Origin: Platanthera guangdongensis
Lineage: Eukaryota > Streptophyta > Magnoliopsida > Asparagales > Orchidaceae
Length of the DNA stretch: 64,000 nucleotides
NCBI GenBank assembly: GCA_039583875.1
Contig: CM077162.1
Coordinates: 55,021,675 to 55,085,674 of the forward strand
Direction: 5' to 3'
Shown: in pieces, positions 10,885 to 22,274 of the stretch
How positions within the stretch are numbered: position 1 is the stretch's first letter
How the letters are laid out: each line of letters opens with the position of its first letter
Made by a program: the position numbers and the translations under genes
The notes under the pieces: generated by a model
What the model saw: only the letters and a program-made list of their open reading frames with translations
What the model was told of the DNA's origin: nothing
Database searches by the model: none

Positions 10885-11200
10885 AAAGAGTATATAAGGA
10901 GTTTTGCATAAAACAAACATCAAACAAAAAAAAGCAATACATGAGTAAAAGTCTAAAAAAATAAAATGGATCAACAGGTAATAATTATACTCAGAGTAGA
11001 TCATCAGCATCCATGTTAAATTCTAATCTCTCTCATCCATCTTCACTATTATCTGCAAGGAATTTTATGAGTTTAGACTATATGAATTTATAAACATATG
11101 TAGTGATATTTAAAATAAGTTAGCTCTACCTAGATGGGCTTAGTACTTGTAGCAGTAGTAAAGTAACACTGTCAGTATCTCTATCTAGTCTAACAAGGAC
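10885..11200. other. AT-rich DNA, nothing recognised
   Basis: No credible open frame or repeat. It may include decayed LTR sequence of the old copia element that continues to 12068. Confidence 0.35.
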
Positions 11201-12068
11201 AAGTCAAGTGATGATTTTTAATAAATCAAATATAGTTATCTTACCTATTAATGATTACTATATACTTTATCATCAAATGTGAAATGATTTGACACGACAT
11301 CATTTGTAATATTATCAAGTGTGAAATAATGTGCTATGATCATTAATGTTAGATTAACTTTTGCAATGACTTTTTATTCTCAATTGAATAACCCTTGAAT
11401 CCACTTACAATGAGAAAGATGTTAATTCAACATAAGTGGAATGACTAGCATCTAACCATCTTGAGTTTTCATCAAGAGATTATTTGAGGTTTCAGTTTGT
11501 TATTAAATATTTGAATGTTTGCAATTATAGGTTTTTACCATCAAAATATAAACATAGGAGAGAAATTTCATATTTTTATGAATTTCAATCTCATCTCCCA
11601 TGATATTTTGATTGTGAGAACTCTATTTAAGCCTTTTGTCAATGTCTGCAACATTATCTTTTAATCTCACGTCAATTATGGTCATAATCTATTGAATTGT
11701 AAGTGAGGTCAACCAGACTTATTTCATCCTTAATTGCCTTCTTTTACCATTGAACAAAGTGTCCATGACAATCATTTTTACAGCATGATTGTCATAGTAA
11801 ACTGCAACAGAACTCAGTTTCAGGTTTGTCAGTTGAATGTTCATAACCAAATCTTTTTTCCACTATGTTTCTTCTCCTGCTGAAGCTAGAGCTTAGAGTT
11901 CAGATTCCATAGACGAGAGATCAATGGATGATTATCTCTTGGACTTCTAAGCTACAACTACTTCGCCTAGTATGAAATTAAATCCACTAATAGATTTACC
12001 ATCATTTATTTCTGAGCATCATGATGCATCAGAATACCCTTCAAGAACGGAAAGATGACCATTGTAAC
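11200..12068 (-). pseudogene. Old copia element, 3' part (RNase H) left of the nested insertion
   Basis: Reading leftward from 12068, the minus strand gives degenerate copia RNase H: a GYSDAS-like block near 12040, an SGF-like block, then VYYDNHAVKMIV near 11790, with several stops and frame changes. It continues the polyprotein that breaks off at 39720. The junction falls between the conserved ALKRVMRYL-like and EGYSDAS-like positions, so the two halves are one element split by insertion. The outer end is unclear; 11200-11640 may be untranslated DNA or LTR. Confidence 0.65.
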
Positions 12069-12127
12069 TGTATAACCCGTAATTCGTCGAGATCAGAAGT
12101 ACCCTAGCAGACGGCTATCCACAGACC

Positions 12128-12395
12128 ATTTGGCGAGCTTGGACGAGCTGTGGCGAGCTTGGGCGAGCAGAGGCGAGCAGAGGCGAGCTTGGGCAAGGAG
12201 AGGCGAGCAAAGGCGAGCTTGGGCGAGCAGAGGCGAGTTGTGGCGAGCTTGGGCGAGCAAAGGCGAGCTGTGGCGAGCTTGAGCGAGCAGAGGCGATCAG
12301 AGGCGAGCTTGGGCGAGCTTGGGCGAGCAGAGGCGAGCAGAGGCGAGCTTGGGCGAGCAGAGGCGAGCTGTGGCGAGCTTGGGCGAGCAACTCGC
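12128..12395. repeat. 10-bp-phase minisatellite inside the LTR
   Basis: Alternating gagcttgggc and gagcagaggc words. The matching array in the other LTR (about 39073-39335) has a different order of units, so it has diverged by slippage or exchange. Confidence 0.85.
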
Positions 12396-12468
12396 GAGTA
12401 TGGGTGAGTATCTCTTGGAACTCGCTGGCAGAAGCTGGATACTCGCCTATCCCCCCCCCCCAGGATTT

Positions 12469-12482
12469 CTCTATAAATAGCC
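12469..12482 (+). promoter_or_regulatory. Putative TATA box of the LTR
   Basis: ctctataaatagcc sits mid-LTR, downstream of the minisatellite, and is conserved at about 39411 in the partner LTR. This is the expected place for the U3 promoter. Confidence 0.5.
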
Positions 12483-12780
12483 CCCCAGGGGTACTGGAAA
12501 TGGACCTTTTGGAAGCGGCCGAGGTCCCCCCAAGTGGATACTCGCCCAATCCATGCATGTCTAGTACCTCGCCCAGCCTTTTGGTTGCGGAGGGGAAGCT
12601 TCTTCCAAGCTTCTGGGTACGTGGTGGGACCTCCCTGCTGGAGCACTTGGGGTGTGCTTGTAGATAGTTTCCTTTCTTTCTCGCTAGCCACTTGAAATGT
12701 GACGTCGGATCGTAGAATCAGTAACCTTAGGCTACATTGATCCTATTTCTGAGGTTGGGATTTTTCCCGGCTTCAACACT

Positions 12781-12798
12781 TGGTGCGGTGAGCGTGGA
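12781..12798 (+). other. Primer-binding site complementary to tRNA-Phe
   Basis: tggtgcggtgagcgtgga starts 2 nt after the LTR. Its complement, ccacgctcaccgcacca, matches the 3' end of plant tRNA-Phe as I recall it. The same site follows the 5' LTR of the Tat element at 46854. Confidence 0.7.
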
Positions 12799-13079
12799 CA
12801 GTAGCCGAGGAAGAATTTTTTGCGAGAAGACTTCATAGCTTAAGATGACGAGCTGGAGACCAAAGGCATGAACTCGCGAGCGTTCAGCAAGGTGGGCGAG
12901 TTCTCGGCAAGGTGGGCGAGTTCTCGACAAGGTGGGCGAGCTTCTTGGTTGCTCGCCCATAGGCGACTTCACAATGGAGACTTTCAGGCTTTCATACTCG
13001 ACGACTTCATGTGGCGAGCTTACCTATTACTCGCTCATAAGCGAGTTTCAGATTGCGACCTCCTTAGGCGATTTCCAGA

Positions 13080-13745
13080 TGAAGTCATGCAGGTTGGCGC
13101 ACGCGAGTTCATGCAGGTTGGCGCGCGAGTTCATGCAGGTTGGCGAGTTCACGCGGGTTGGCGAGTTCATGCAGGTTGGCGAGTTCATGCAGGTTGGCGG
13201 GTTCATGCAGGTTGGCGCGCGAGTTCATGCAGGTTGGTGAGTTCATGCAGGTTGGCGCGCGAGTTCATGCAGGTTGGCGAGTTCACGTAGGTTGGCGAGT
13301 TCATGCAGGTTGGCGAGTTCATGCAGGTTGGCGGGTTCACGCAGGTTGGCGCGCGAGTTCATGCAGGTTGGCGAGTTCACGCAGGTTGGCGAGTTCACGC
13401 AGGTTGGCGAGTTCATGCAGGTTGGCGAGTTCACGCGAGTTCAAGCAGGTTGGCGAGTTCACGCAGGTTGGCGAGTTCACGCAGGTTGGCGAGTTCACGC
13501 AGGTTGGCGAGTTCATGCAGGTTGGCGAGTTCACGCAGGTTGGCGAGTTCACGCATGTTGGCGAGTTCACACAGGTTGGCGAGTTCATGCAGGTTGGCGA
13601 GTTCACGCAGGTTGGCGAGTTCATGCAGGTTGGCGAGTTCACGCAGGTTGGCGAGTTCATGAAGGTTGGCGAGTTCACGCAGGTTGGCGAGTTCATGCAG
13701 GTTGGCGAGTTCATGCAGGTTGGCGAGTTCATGCAGGTTGGCGAG
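13080..13745. repeat. 18-bp tandem array (about 36 units)
   Basis: Unit ttggcgagttcatgcagg, alternating c[a/g]tgcagg and cacgcagg variants, with occasional 4-6-bp inserts (gcgcgc). Six codons per unit keep frames open on both strands, so the long open frames here are artefacts of the array. Confidence 0.95.
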
Positions 13746-13961
13746 CTTCCTTGCTCCTCGCTCATAGGCGAGTATAGGCAGAATTGGCGAGTTGAAGGGG
13801 CGAGTATCTTTCTTACTCGCCCATATGAGAGTTCTGCAGGTGAAGAAGCAAGTATCTTTGTTACGAGATGATATGCGATGACCTCCTCCTACTTGCAATG
13901 ATCTTCTCCGACAACCTGCATTCCAGGAGACAACCTACTCATGACATCTTCAAGCTAGTTT

Positions 13962-14150
13962 CCGCGAGCTCCATACTCGCGAGGTGATCTCTTCAGCAGC
14001 TAGGATGCTCTCCTTTATTCCGCGAGCTCCATACTCGCGAGGTGATCTCTTCAGCAGCTAGGATGCTCTCCTTTATTCCGCGAGTTCCATACTCGCGAGG
14101 TGATCTCTTCAGCGGCTAGGATGCTCTCCTTTATTCCGCGAGGTTACCTA
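13962..14150. repeat. 58-bp tandem repeat (three units plus a part)
   Basis: Units start at 13962, 14020, 14078 and 14136 with ccgcgag[c/t]tccatactc, ending ctctcctttatt. The first three are nearly identical; the fourth diverges after the first bases. Confidence 0.9.
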
Positions 14151-14304
14151 CTTGCAAGATCACTACTGCGGCAATGATGGTGTTCGCTTTAATTCTGCGA
14201 GTTCATGCATGTGAGGCTATCACTTCAGCAATCAGGACACCGCGAGGCTATCACTTCTGCAATCAGGATGCAATGTTATTCATTCCATCTCCTCAAATAT
14301 CTAG

Positions 14305-14337
14305 AGCGGGGATGACCTGAAAAGGTCCTACCCCTAG
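14305..14337 (+). pseudogene. Residual pol C-terminus (last ten codons of a Tat integrase)
   Basis: The frame reads SGDDLKRSYP and then stop. The integrase of the coding Tat element ends SGDDLKRFYP and stop at about 53403-53435. The following untranslated DNA also resembles it loosely (a tgtacataac-like stretch). This pins the old pol/3'-region boundary inside the repeat-filled element. Everything from gag to here has been lost. Confidence 0.7.
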
Positions 14338-14799
14338 CGGTAACATGTATTGCATACCTGTAACATTGTTTCTAAGTTTTTTGTACATCTCCTCGCCCCC
14401 AGAGTCACGGGTTGATGCGAGTTGTCTTCTTTGTGTGGTTCAGCTCATGTTAGCTAGGAGCAGTGAAGTTCAACTCCACGATCGATTTAGGAAACCTGCA
14501 CTCGACCTGTTTCTCCTATTTAGCCCAGGGCGGACGATGGGACGATGCCTCGGGATTTAAGCATCCTTGTAAGACCGAGCCCCTGCATTGACGGCCGAGA
14601 TCAGCTCCCCCCTTGCATGTCGGCCTAGCTACCCCCGATTGCATCTTTCCTCCGACTGGAGGAACTATCAGGAACAGGGTGGGACGCCAACCTCCCAACT
14701 CGACTTCGAAGAGATCGTCATTTGATTTCTGATTTATGCACTCAAAGATATCGATGCGCTTAATCATTTTCAAATTCACAAAGTAGCAGGAACAAAAAC
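14338..14799. other. Non-repetitive 3'-region spacer of the Tat-like element
   Basis: No open frame of note. It lies between the pol remnant and the 89-bp array, the position that holds 53436-53547 in the coding relative. Confidence 0.5.
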
Positions 14800-16206
14800 T
14801 AATGTCCTTGAGTGGCAGGTCCTGGTAAATCCAAATCCCTGCACGAGCTCCTCTCCTGCATATTGGCCGCAGACCTCCTCGAGTGAGATCAAGTCCTTGA
14901 GTGGCAGGTCTTGGTAAGTCCAAATCCCTGCACGAGCTCCTCTCCTGCATATTGGCCGCAGACCTCCTCGAGTGAGATCAAGTCTTTGAGTGGCAGGTCC
15001 TGGTAAGTCCAAATCCCTGCACGAGCTCCTCTCCTGCATATTGGCCGCAGACCTCCTCGAGTGAGATCAAGTCCTTGAGTGGCAGGTCCTGGTAAGTCTA
15101 AGTCCCTGCATGAGCTCCTCTCCTGCATATTGGCCGCAGACCTCCTCGAGTGAGATCAAGTCCTTGAGTGGCAGGTCCTGGTAAGTCCAAATCCCTGCAC
15201 GAGCTCCTCTCCTGCATATTGGCCGCAGACCTCCTCGAGTGAGATCAAGCCCTTGAGTGGCAGGTCCTGGTAAGTCCAAATCCCTGCACGAGCTCCTCTC
15301 CTGCATATTGGCCACAGACCTCCTCGAGTGAGATCAATTCCTTGAGTGGCAGGTCCTGGTAAGTCCAAGTCCCTACACGAGCTCCTCTCCTACATATTGG
15401 TCGCAGACCTCCTCGAGTGAGATCAAGCCCTTGAGTGGCAGATCCTGGTAAGTCCAAATCCCTGCACGAGCTCCTCTCCTGCATATTGGCCGCAGACCTC
15501 CTCGACTGAGATCAAGTCCTTGAGTGGCAGGTCCTGGTAAGTCCAAATCCCTGCACGAGCTCCTCTCCTGCATATTGGCCGCAGACCTCCTCGAGTGAGA
15601 TCAAGTCCTTGAGTGGCAGGTCCTGGTAAGTCCAAGTCCCTGCACGAGCTCCTCTCCTACATATTGGCCGCAGACCTCCTCGAGTGAGATCAAGTCCTTG
15701 AGTGGCAGGTCCTGGTAAGTCCAAATCCCTGCACGAGCTCCTCTCCTGCATATTGGCCGCAGACCTCCTCGAGTGAGATCAAGTCCTTGAGTGGCAGGTC
15801 CTGGTAAGTCCAAGTCCCTGCACGAGTTTCTCTCCTGCATATTGGTCGCAGATCTCCTCGAGTGAGATCAAGTCCTTGAGTGGCAGGTCCTGGTAAGTCC
15901 AAATCCATGCACGAGCTCCTCTCCTGCATATTGGCCGCAGACCTCCTCGAGTGAGATCAAGCCCTTGAGTGGCAGGTCCTGGTAAGTCCAAATCCCTACA
16001 CGAGCTCCTCTCCTGCACATTGGCCGTAGACCTCCTCGAATGAGATCAAGTCCTTGAGTGGCAGGTCCCTGTAATTCCAAGTCCATACATGAGCTCCTCT
16101 CCTGCATATTGGCCGCAGACCTCCTCGAGTGAGCTCAAGTCCTCGAGTGGTAGGTCCCCGTAAGTCCAAGTCCCTGCACGAGCTCCCATCCTGTACATTG
16201 GCCGCA
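14800..16206. repeat. 89-bp tandem array (about 16 units)
   Basis: Unit core gtccttgagtggcaggtcctgg ... ctcctcgagtgagatcaa, repeating at exactly 89 bp. Because 89 is not a multiple of 3, each unit is read in successive frames, which gives staggered 79-codon open frames every 89 bp on the minus strand. These are not genes. Confidence 0.95.
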
Positions 16207-16790
16207 GACCTCCTCGAGTGAGATCGAGTTCCTCGCTGGAGTGATGTCGTAGTCCGAGACCTCTGTACGAGCTCCTCTCCTGCAGACCAACTACTTGCCT
16301 CCCCGAGTCGACATACACCACTCTAGTTGAGCAAGGCTCCTGAGAGCTGTCGACTCCAACAAAGTTCAAGTCCTCGAGTGGTAGGTCCCCGTAAGACCAA
16401 GTCCCTGCACGAGCTCCCCTCCTGCACATTGGCCGCAGACCTCCTCGAGTAAGATCGAGTTCCTCGCTGGAGTGATGTCGTAGTCCGAGACCTCTGTACG
16501 AGCTCCTCTCCTGCAGACCGACTACTTGCCTCCCCGAGTCGACCTACACCACTCTAGTTGAGCAAGGCTCCTGAGAGCTGTCGACTCCAACAAAGTTCAA
16601 GTCCTCGAGTGGTAGGTCCCCGTAATACCAAGTCCCTGCACGAGCTCCCCACCTGTACATTGGTCGCAGACCTCCTCGAGTGAGATCGAGTTCCTTGCTG
16701 GAGTGATGTCGTAGTCCGAGATCTCTGTACAAACTCTTCTCTTGCAGACCGACTACTTGCCTCCCCGAGTCGACCGATTCCCACCCCCAG
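16207..16790. repeat. 231-bp higher-order repeat (about 2.5 units)
   Basis: gacctcctcgagt starts at 16207, 16438 and 16669, exactly 231 bp apart. The unit includes a piece related to the 89-bp unit (cctgcacgagctcc) and a piece related to the 47-bp unit (gttgagcaaggctcctg). It therefore bridges the two neighbouring arrays. Confidence 0.85.
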
Positions 16791-16799
16791 TTGAGCTTA

Positions 16800-18352
16800 G
16801 CTCCTGGTGGGTGTCGATTGATTTCCACCTCCAGTTGAGCTCGGCTCCTGCGAGGTGTCGACCTCTTCTCTCCACCTCTCGTTAAGCTCGGCTCCTGCGA
16901 GGTGTCGACCTCTTCTCTCTACCTCCAGTTGAGCTCGGATCCTGCGAGGTGTCGACCTCTTCTCTCCACCTCAAGTTAAACTCGGCTCCTGTGAGGTGTC
17001 GACCTCTAGTCTCCACTTGCGGTTGAGCTTCCTCCTGCGAGGTGTCGACCTATATTTTCCACCTCCAGTTGAGCTCGGCTCCTGCGAGGTGTCGACCTCT
17101 ATTCTCCACCTCCAGTTGAGCTCGGCTCCTGCAAGGTGTCGACCTCTTCTTTCCACCTCCAGTTGAGCTCGGCTCCTGCGAGGTGTCGACCTTTTCTTTC
17201 CACCTCCAGTTGAGCTCAGCTCCTGCAAGGTGTCGACCTCTATTCTCCACCTCCAGTTGAGCTCGGCTCCTGCAAGGTGTCGACCTCTTCTTTCCACCTC
17301 CAGTTGAGCTCGGCTCATGCGAGGTGTCGACCTCTTCTTTCCACCTCCAGTTGAGCTCGGCTCCTGCGAGGTGTCGACCTCTTCTCTCCACCTCCAGTGG
17401 AGCTCGGCTCCTGCGAGGTGTCGACCTCTTCTCTCCACCTCCAGTTGAGCTCGGCTCTTGTGAGGTGCCGACCTCTAGTCTCCACCTGCGGTTGAGCTTC
17501 CTCCTACGAGGTGTCGACCTCTTCTCTCCACCTCTAGTTGAGCTCGGCTCCTGCGAGGTGTCGACCTCTTCTCTCCACCTCCAGTTGAGCTCGGCTCCTG
17601 TGAGGTGTCGACCTCTAGTCTCCACCTGCGGTTGAGCTTCCTCCTGCGAGGTGTCGACCTATATTTTCCACCTCCAGTTGAGCTCGGCTCCTGCGAGTTG
17701 TCGACCTCTATTCTCCACCTCCAGTTGAGCTCCGCTCCTGCGAGGTGTCGACCTCTTCTTTCCACCTCCAGTTGAGCTCGGCTCCTGCGAGGTGTCGACC
17801 TCTTTTTTCCACCTCCAGCTGAGCTCGGCTCCTGCGAGGTGTCGACCTCTTCTCTCCACCTCCAGTTGAGCTCGGCTCCTGCGAGGTGTCGACCTCTTCT
17901 CTCCACCTCCAGTTGAGCTCGGCTCCTGTGAGGTGTCGACCTCTAGTCTCCACCTACAGTTGAGCTTCCTCCTGCGAGGTGTCGACCAATATTTTCCACC
18001 TCCAGTTGAGCTCGGCTCCTGCGAGGTGCCGACCTCTATTTTCCACCTCCAGTTGAGCTCGGCTCCTGCGAGGTGTCGACCTCTACTCTCCACCTCTAGT
18101 TGAGCTCGGCTCCTGCGAGGTGTTGACCTCTATTCTCCACCTCTAGTTGAGTTCGGCTCCTGCAAGGTGTCGACCTCTTCTCTCCACCTCCAGTTGAGCT
18201 CGGCTCCTGCGAGGTGTCGACCTCTTCTCTCCACCTCCAGTTGAGCTCGGCTCCTGTGAGATGTCGACCTCTAGTCTTCACCTGCGGTTGAGCTTCCTCC
18301 TGCGAGGTGTCGACCTATATTTTCCACCTCCAGTTGAGCTCGGCTCCTGCGA
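16800..18352. repeat. 47-bp tandem array, first segment (about 33 units)
   Basis: Unit ggtgtcgacctcttctctcc plus acctccagttgagctcggctcctgcga. Some units have a shorter gcggttgagcttcctcctgcga form, giving a higher-order pattern. The array continues at 28036 and 38712 on the far sides of the two nested gypsy elements; together about 50 units. Confidence 0.95.
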
Positions 18353-20973
18353 TGTAACACCCCAGTTTTGCATGAGGTTCAGTCTGCAGTTCTGGAAAAT
18401 TTTTGGGTCTCTGGCAGGAGGCACACGGCCTGCAACACGGGCGTGTCGCAGGGCGTGTCGAGGCCGTGTCGACACTCGGCCCAAGTGTCGACACTTTCGC
18501 TCGACAAAGTGTCGAGAGTGAGGCACACGGCCTGCGACACGGGCGTGTCGCAGGGCGTGTCGAGGCCGTGTCGACACTCGGCCCAAGTGTCGACACTTTC
18601 GCTCGACAAAGTGTCGAGAGTGGGGCACACGGCCTGCGACACGGGCGTGTCGAGGGCGTGTCGAGGCCGTGTCGACACTCGGCCCAAGTGTCGACACTTT
18701 CGCTCGATAAAGTGTCGAGACTGGGGCACACGGCCTGTGACACGGGCGTGTCACAGGGCGTGTCCCGCTTGGTCGACGATCTTCGCTCGACGTTTTTCCG
18801 CGGTGTCGACACAAAAAAGCCTGTCGACGGGTGTCGAGACTTGGCACACGGGCGTGTCCCAGGCCGTGTCAACTCTCGGGTTGGTTTCGGGGCCGTGTTG
18901 TTGGAGGCACACGACCGGCCACACGGCCGTGTCACTGGGGACACGGGCGTGTCGGGTTGAACACGGGCGTGTCGGATGCCCGTGTGCGGTTCCAGGCACG
19001 TCGATTTGAGACGGCGAATGAGGCACACGGCCCTGGACACGGGCGTGTGTCAGGCCGTGTTCGGCCCAGGTCTTTTATTTTCCAGGCGAATCGTGGCCAT
19101 TCTTTCCCAGATTTTGGGATCTGACGGCTCAGGACTGTTCTTGGGAAGTTAAGTCCGATTCTAGGGTTGGAAACCCTCATTTGTTTTTCAAGTCTTCTCT
19201 TTCTAAGTTCTTGAGAGAAACAAGAGCAAGGAGGAAGAAGAAGAAGGTCTTGGGCTGTAGGAAGGGTTTCGGAGCTCCAAATCGCGAGCCGAGTCCGGAT
19301 CCGTGAAGCTTAGAGCGTTGCGAAGATTTCTATCCGGCTATTTTTGTCATGGCAAGGAAGAGGAGTCAGAAGGTAACGACATCTCTCCTCTCGGTCCTTA
19401 GGATGCATGTCTTAGCATCATGTATTTTCTTTCTTTCTAATTTATGGGCACCAAACTCTCAAATGAGAGGGGTTTTGGTTTGCCAAGGTTCAAGAGGAAC
19501 CTCCGGGTTGATTGAGTCCGTCCCCGGCATATTTTGCATTAGAGATCCGCTTCGCTAGTGGATTAGGCATGGTGGGTGAAGCCGTAGTCACGACCGTTAG
19601 TCCGACTCGGTGATGTTGCATACGAACTTAGGGATTCGTAGAGATTTTCCGTTGCGGCAAGATGTCGTTTGTGTTGTGGTGGTGATTGTCCCGTTTGTTT
19701 GAAAAGGTACGTGTAGTCGGACCCGGACAAGGTTAGCTCCTCGTGGCGGTAGATGGTTTCCTTGAGGGACAAGGTTAGCTCCGTATGAGTTGGAGATGGT
19801 TTCCTTGGTGGACAAGGTTAGCTCCGCACGAGTTGGAGATGGTTTCCTTGGTGCGCGGGAACGCTGCAGTACAATGAGGGATTATGATGTATTTAGTCTT
19901 GGTTTGTGGTGTGCCAAGGCGTGGCTATGTCTCTGTGGTCGGCTGGCTATCCCGTGACATGTGCGTCATGTGTGGAGAGTGTCCCGGCGAGACTAGTCCC
20001 CTTCTGTGAGACTGACGAGAATGTCAAGCTTGGGGCAAGCCCGGGCAAAGAGGCCATGCGCGGGTGGGGTCCAGCAAGGTTTCTTAGAATCGGTCGGTCT
20101 GTGTTTGTTGGAATCCTGACATGAGACGTCAGAGCTTGCAGGCAAGCCCGGGGTTAAGCCCACGAGCGGGTGAGGCCTTGGCAAGAATTCCTTGTGGCGG
20201 CCTGTGCGCCGTTTGAGGGAGAGGTGTCTCCCTTAGTGTTTGCGGCTTTATGCCAATGGGGAAATGTGAGTACCCAAATGATGTGATGTTGTGCTAGATG
20301 CATACGCAGTAGGGTACCTTGGGTGAAGCCCGGGTGTTGCATTCATGTTGCATAGTAGGCCCTTTCTTTATATGTTCAACCAATAGAGAACATGTTTGAT
20401 GATTGAGACATCCAAGCCTGTTTTAATGCTTTTCTATTTATAGATGTTTATATTGCATATGAAGTGCTGACTTGCAGGTTGGAGGGTTCCCCGGGGTCCG
20501 TTAGGGGCGGCCGGGAGGAGATGTGTTGTTACACAGTTTGAGGTCAGCATTTGCTGACCCACGTTACTAATAATTTTTACAGGTCAAGGATCGCATGCAG
20601 GAGCTAGCACGCCGGCCAGAAAGGCCTAAGCCCCATGAAGTGTTTTTCCCTCTTGTGTAGCACTTCAGTTATGATGATGTTTGTTTGAGACTATTTTTGT
20701 CCGGCTTGCATGCCGAGGTAGACTAGGAGTGCTGAGCACATTCATGTTTGATGTACTATTTATTTTTGGACACTTGATGTAAGGCCTTATGGTCATTTGT
20801 TTTACTCTTTAGTGGTGGATAACTTCTAGTCCTGTTCTGTTTCCGCTGTGTTGTGCAAAGTGTTTTGAGTTTGGGTAGCTATATCAACTTATAATACTAA
20901 AGCTGTGGCGTTCGTATGTTGTGGGGCCCCGGCCGGACCCATATTATACGTTCACTACAGGGGAGGTGTTACA
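18353..20973 (+). repeat. 5' LTR, gypsy copy 1
   Basis: The first ~700 bp carry about 3.5 units of a 102-bp CpG-rich repeat. It ends ggggaggtgttaca and retains the 387-bp segment missing from its partner. Confidence 0.95.
18420..18780. repeat. 102-bp CpG-rich palindromic repeat in the LTR
   Basis: cacacggcctg starts near 18422, 18524, 18626 and 18727. Each unit holds a perfect 11-bp inverted repeat, cctgcgacacg-gg-cgtgtcgcagg, in its best copies, and the 14-bp palindrome aagtgtcgacactt. The same units occur in all four LTRs of this family in the window. Confidence 0.85.
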
Positions 20974-20976
20974 ATT

Positions 20977-20987
20977 TGGTATCAGAG
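20977..20987 (+). other. Primer-binding site (tRNA-iMet), gypsy copy 1
   Basis: tggtatcagag, 3 nt after the 5' LTR. Confidence 0.85.
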
Positions 20988-20989
20988 GG

Positions 20990-22274
20990 AGGTTAGATTC
21001 AAGGTCAGTGCGTAGAGAAGTTATCCACATAAGAGTAATGGGGGACCGTGAGTGTCCTTATGTTTTAGTCTTGCGATTGGAGACTAATCCCTTATTTCTT
21101 GTTTTCCTAAAGAGTGCAAGCAACGAGGCGGGCACTTCAAGAGCAAGGGATGATCTCTCGGCGAGCAGTGCTACTGCTCCAGGCCTTTTGGGCACGGGTG
21201 TAAACCCGGCTGACTTCTGTCGTATGCTTGCAGAAGCGATGGTGGCAGCCCAAGCGGCGGCTGCAGCCCAGGTAGCAACCCCTGCTACACCGGACACGGC
21301 GACGGCCGTGCCAGGCGGAGAAGCCAGGCGAGTGGAACCTTTGGCGGAAAGGGTGGTGGTAGGACATGGAGACTGACACATGAAGTATTTCCTGAGTTTC
21401 CATCCCCCGTCTTTCAAGGGTGTTGGAACGCCAACAGATGCGGAGGATTGGTGGGTTCGTATTCAAGAATTGTTAAGGGCGGCAGAGACGCCAGAGGAAA
21501 AGAAAGCTGAGTATGCGGCGTTCATGTTGGAAGGAGACGCCAAATTGTGGTGGGCGAGCCATAGCGGCCGCCTGTTCCCGGGACGCACCCCGTTAGTGGA
21601 AGAGTTTGGGGACGCTTTTCTTAAGAGGTATATTCCAGTTTCAACACGGTTGGCCCTGCAGAGGCAGTTTCTGCATCTAATGCAGCGAGACAAGACAGTG
21701 GATGAGTACGTGCAGGAGTTCACCCGTTTGGGTCGTTATGCGGGAACGACAATGGCGGATGATGTAGAGAGGGATAACCTCTTCTACCAAGGGTTGAGGG
21801 AGAATCTGAGACAGCCCCTCATCTCCATGAAGAGGGCGGGATTTAATGAGCTAGTTGAAGCCGCCAGGAGTTTGGAGAGTGATCTGGAGCGAACCTAGCG
21901 TCGAAAGGGTTTTACTCCCAAGCATGGGGAAGGGAAGCCCTCCCAATCTCATATAAAGTCTGATGGGAGCAGGTGGAGGAGGAAGCCTCACACTTCCAGG
22001 TCTGGTGAGAGGAGCACTTGGACGCCTGGGGGTTCTCACTCTAGGGGACCGCTGACGTGTTACAACTGCGGGAAGGTTGGGCACATAGCCCGTGCTTGTC
22101 AGCAAGGGGGAGTGGGGAAAGATGCGAAGCAGGAGCAGTCTGTGTGCTCGGGCCCCAGTGCTGCAGAGAAAGGAAAGATGGCGGAGTCGAGCGCTTCTCG
22201 GTTCCAACCGGTGCAACCAAGGGCTTACAACCTTGGACAGCAAGAAGCGATCCGCCAAACCGATGTGGTGACAG
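20990..22274 (+). pseudogene. gag: gag of gypsy copy 1, with two premature stops
   Basis: A capsid-type block ([48 protein letters not shown]) is followed by a basic linker and the zinc knuckle [14 protein letters not shown] at about 22060-22101. Stops at 21374-21376 (TGA, where copy 2 has CGG) and 21896-21898 (TAG, where copy 2 has CAG) break it. The frame ends at a GT donor at 22275, an apparent intron into pol. The start codon is uncertain; the region just after the primer site is open but has no obvious conserved Met. Confidence 0.85.

Larger units (their letters stand above)
12069..12778 (+). repeat. 5' LTR of the repeat-filled Tat-like element
   Basis: Starts tgtataacccgtaattcg, ends cggcttcaaca. 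It contains a 10-bp-phase array (gcgagcttgg/gcgagcagag, about 12128-12390) and a TATA-like ctctataaatag at about 12470, a likely promoter. Confidence 0.9.

Noticed and set aside
13080..13898. Long frames on both strands (up to 243 codons) with MQVGEFT-like or LANLREL-like repeats.
   Set aside because: The 18-bp unit is a multiple of three and lacks stops, so both strands stay open automatically.
14516..16429. A ladder of ~79-codon minus-strand frames every 89 bp, which looks like a repeat-protein family.
   Set aside because: They are the same 89-bp unit read in rotating frames. No start signals, splice sites or domain; they follow from a stop-poor repeat.
18420..18780. Regular palindromic repeats resembling a CRISPR array.
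   Set aside because: Units are contiguous 102-bp LTR repeats without unique spacers, in a plant retrotransposon.
18278..19040. Frames of 90-300 codons rich in Arg, Pro and Cys within the gypsy LTRs (also 25719-26629, 30481-31431, 37921-38969).
   Set aside because: Overlapping frames on both strands of CpG-rich LTR repeats. The homologous positions in the four LTRs do not share one conserved frame free of indels.
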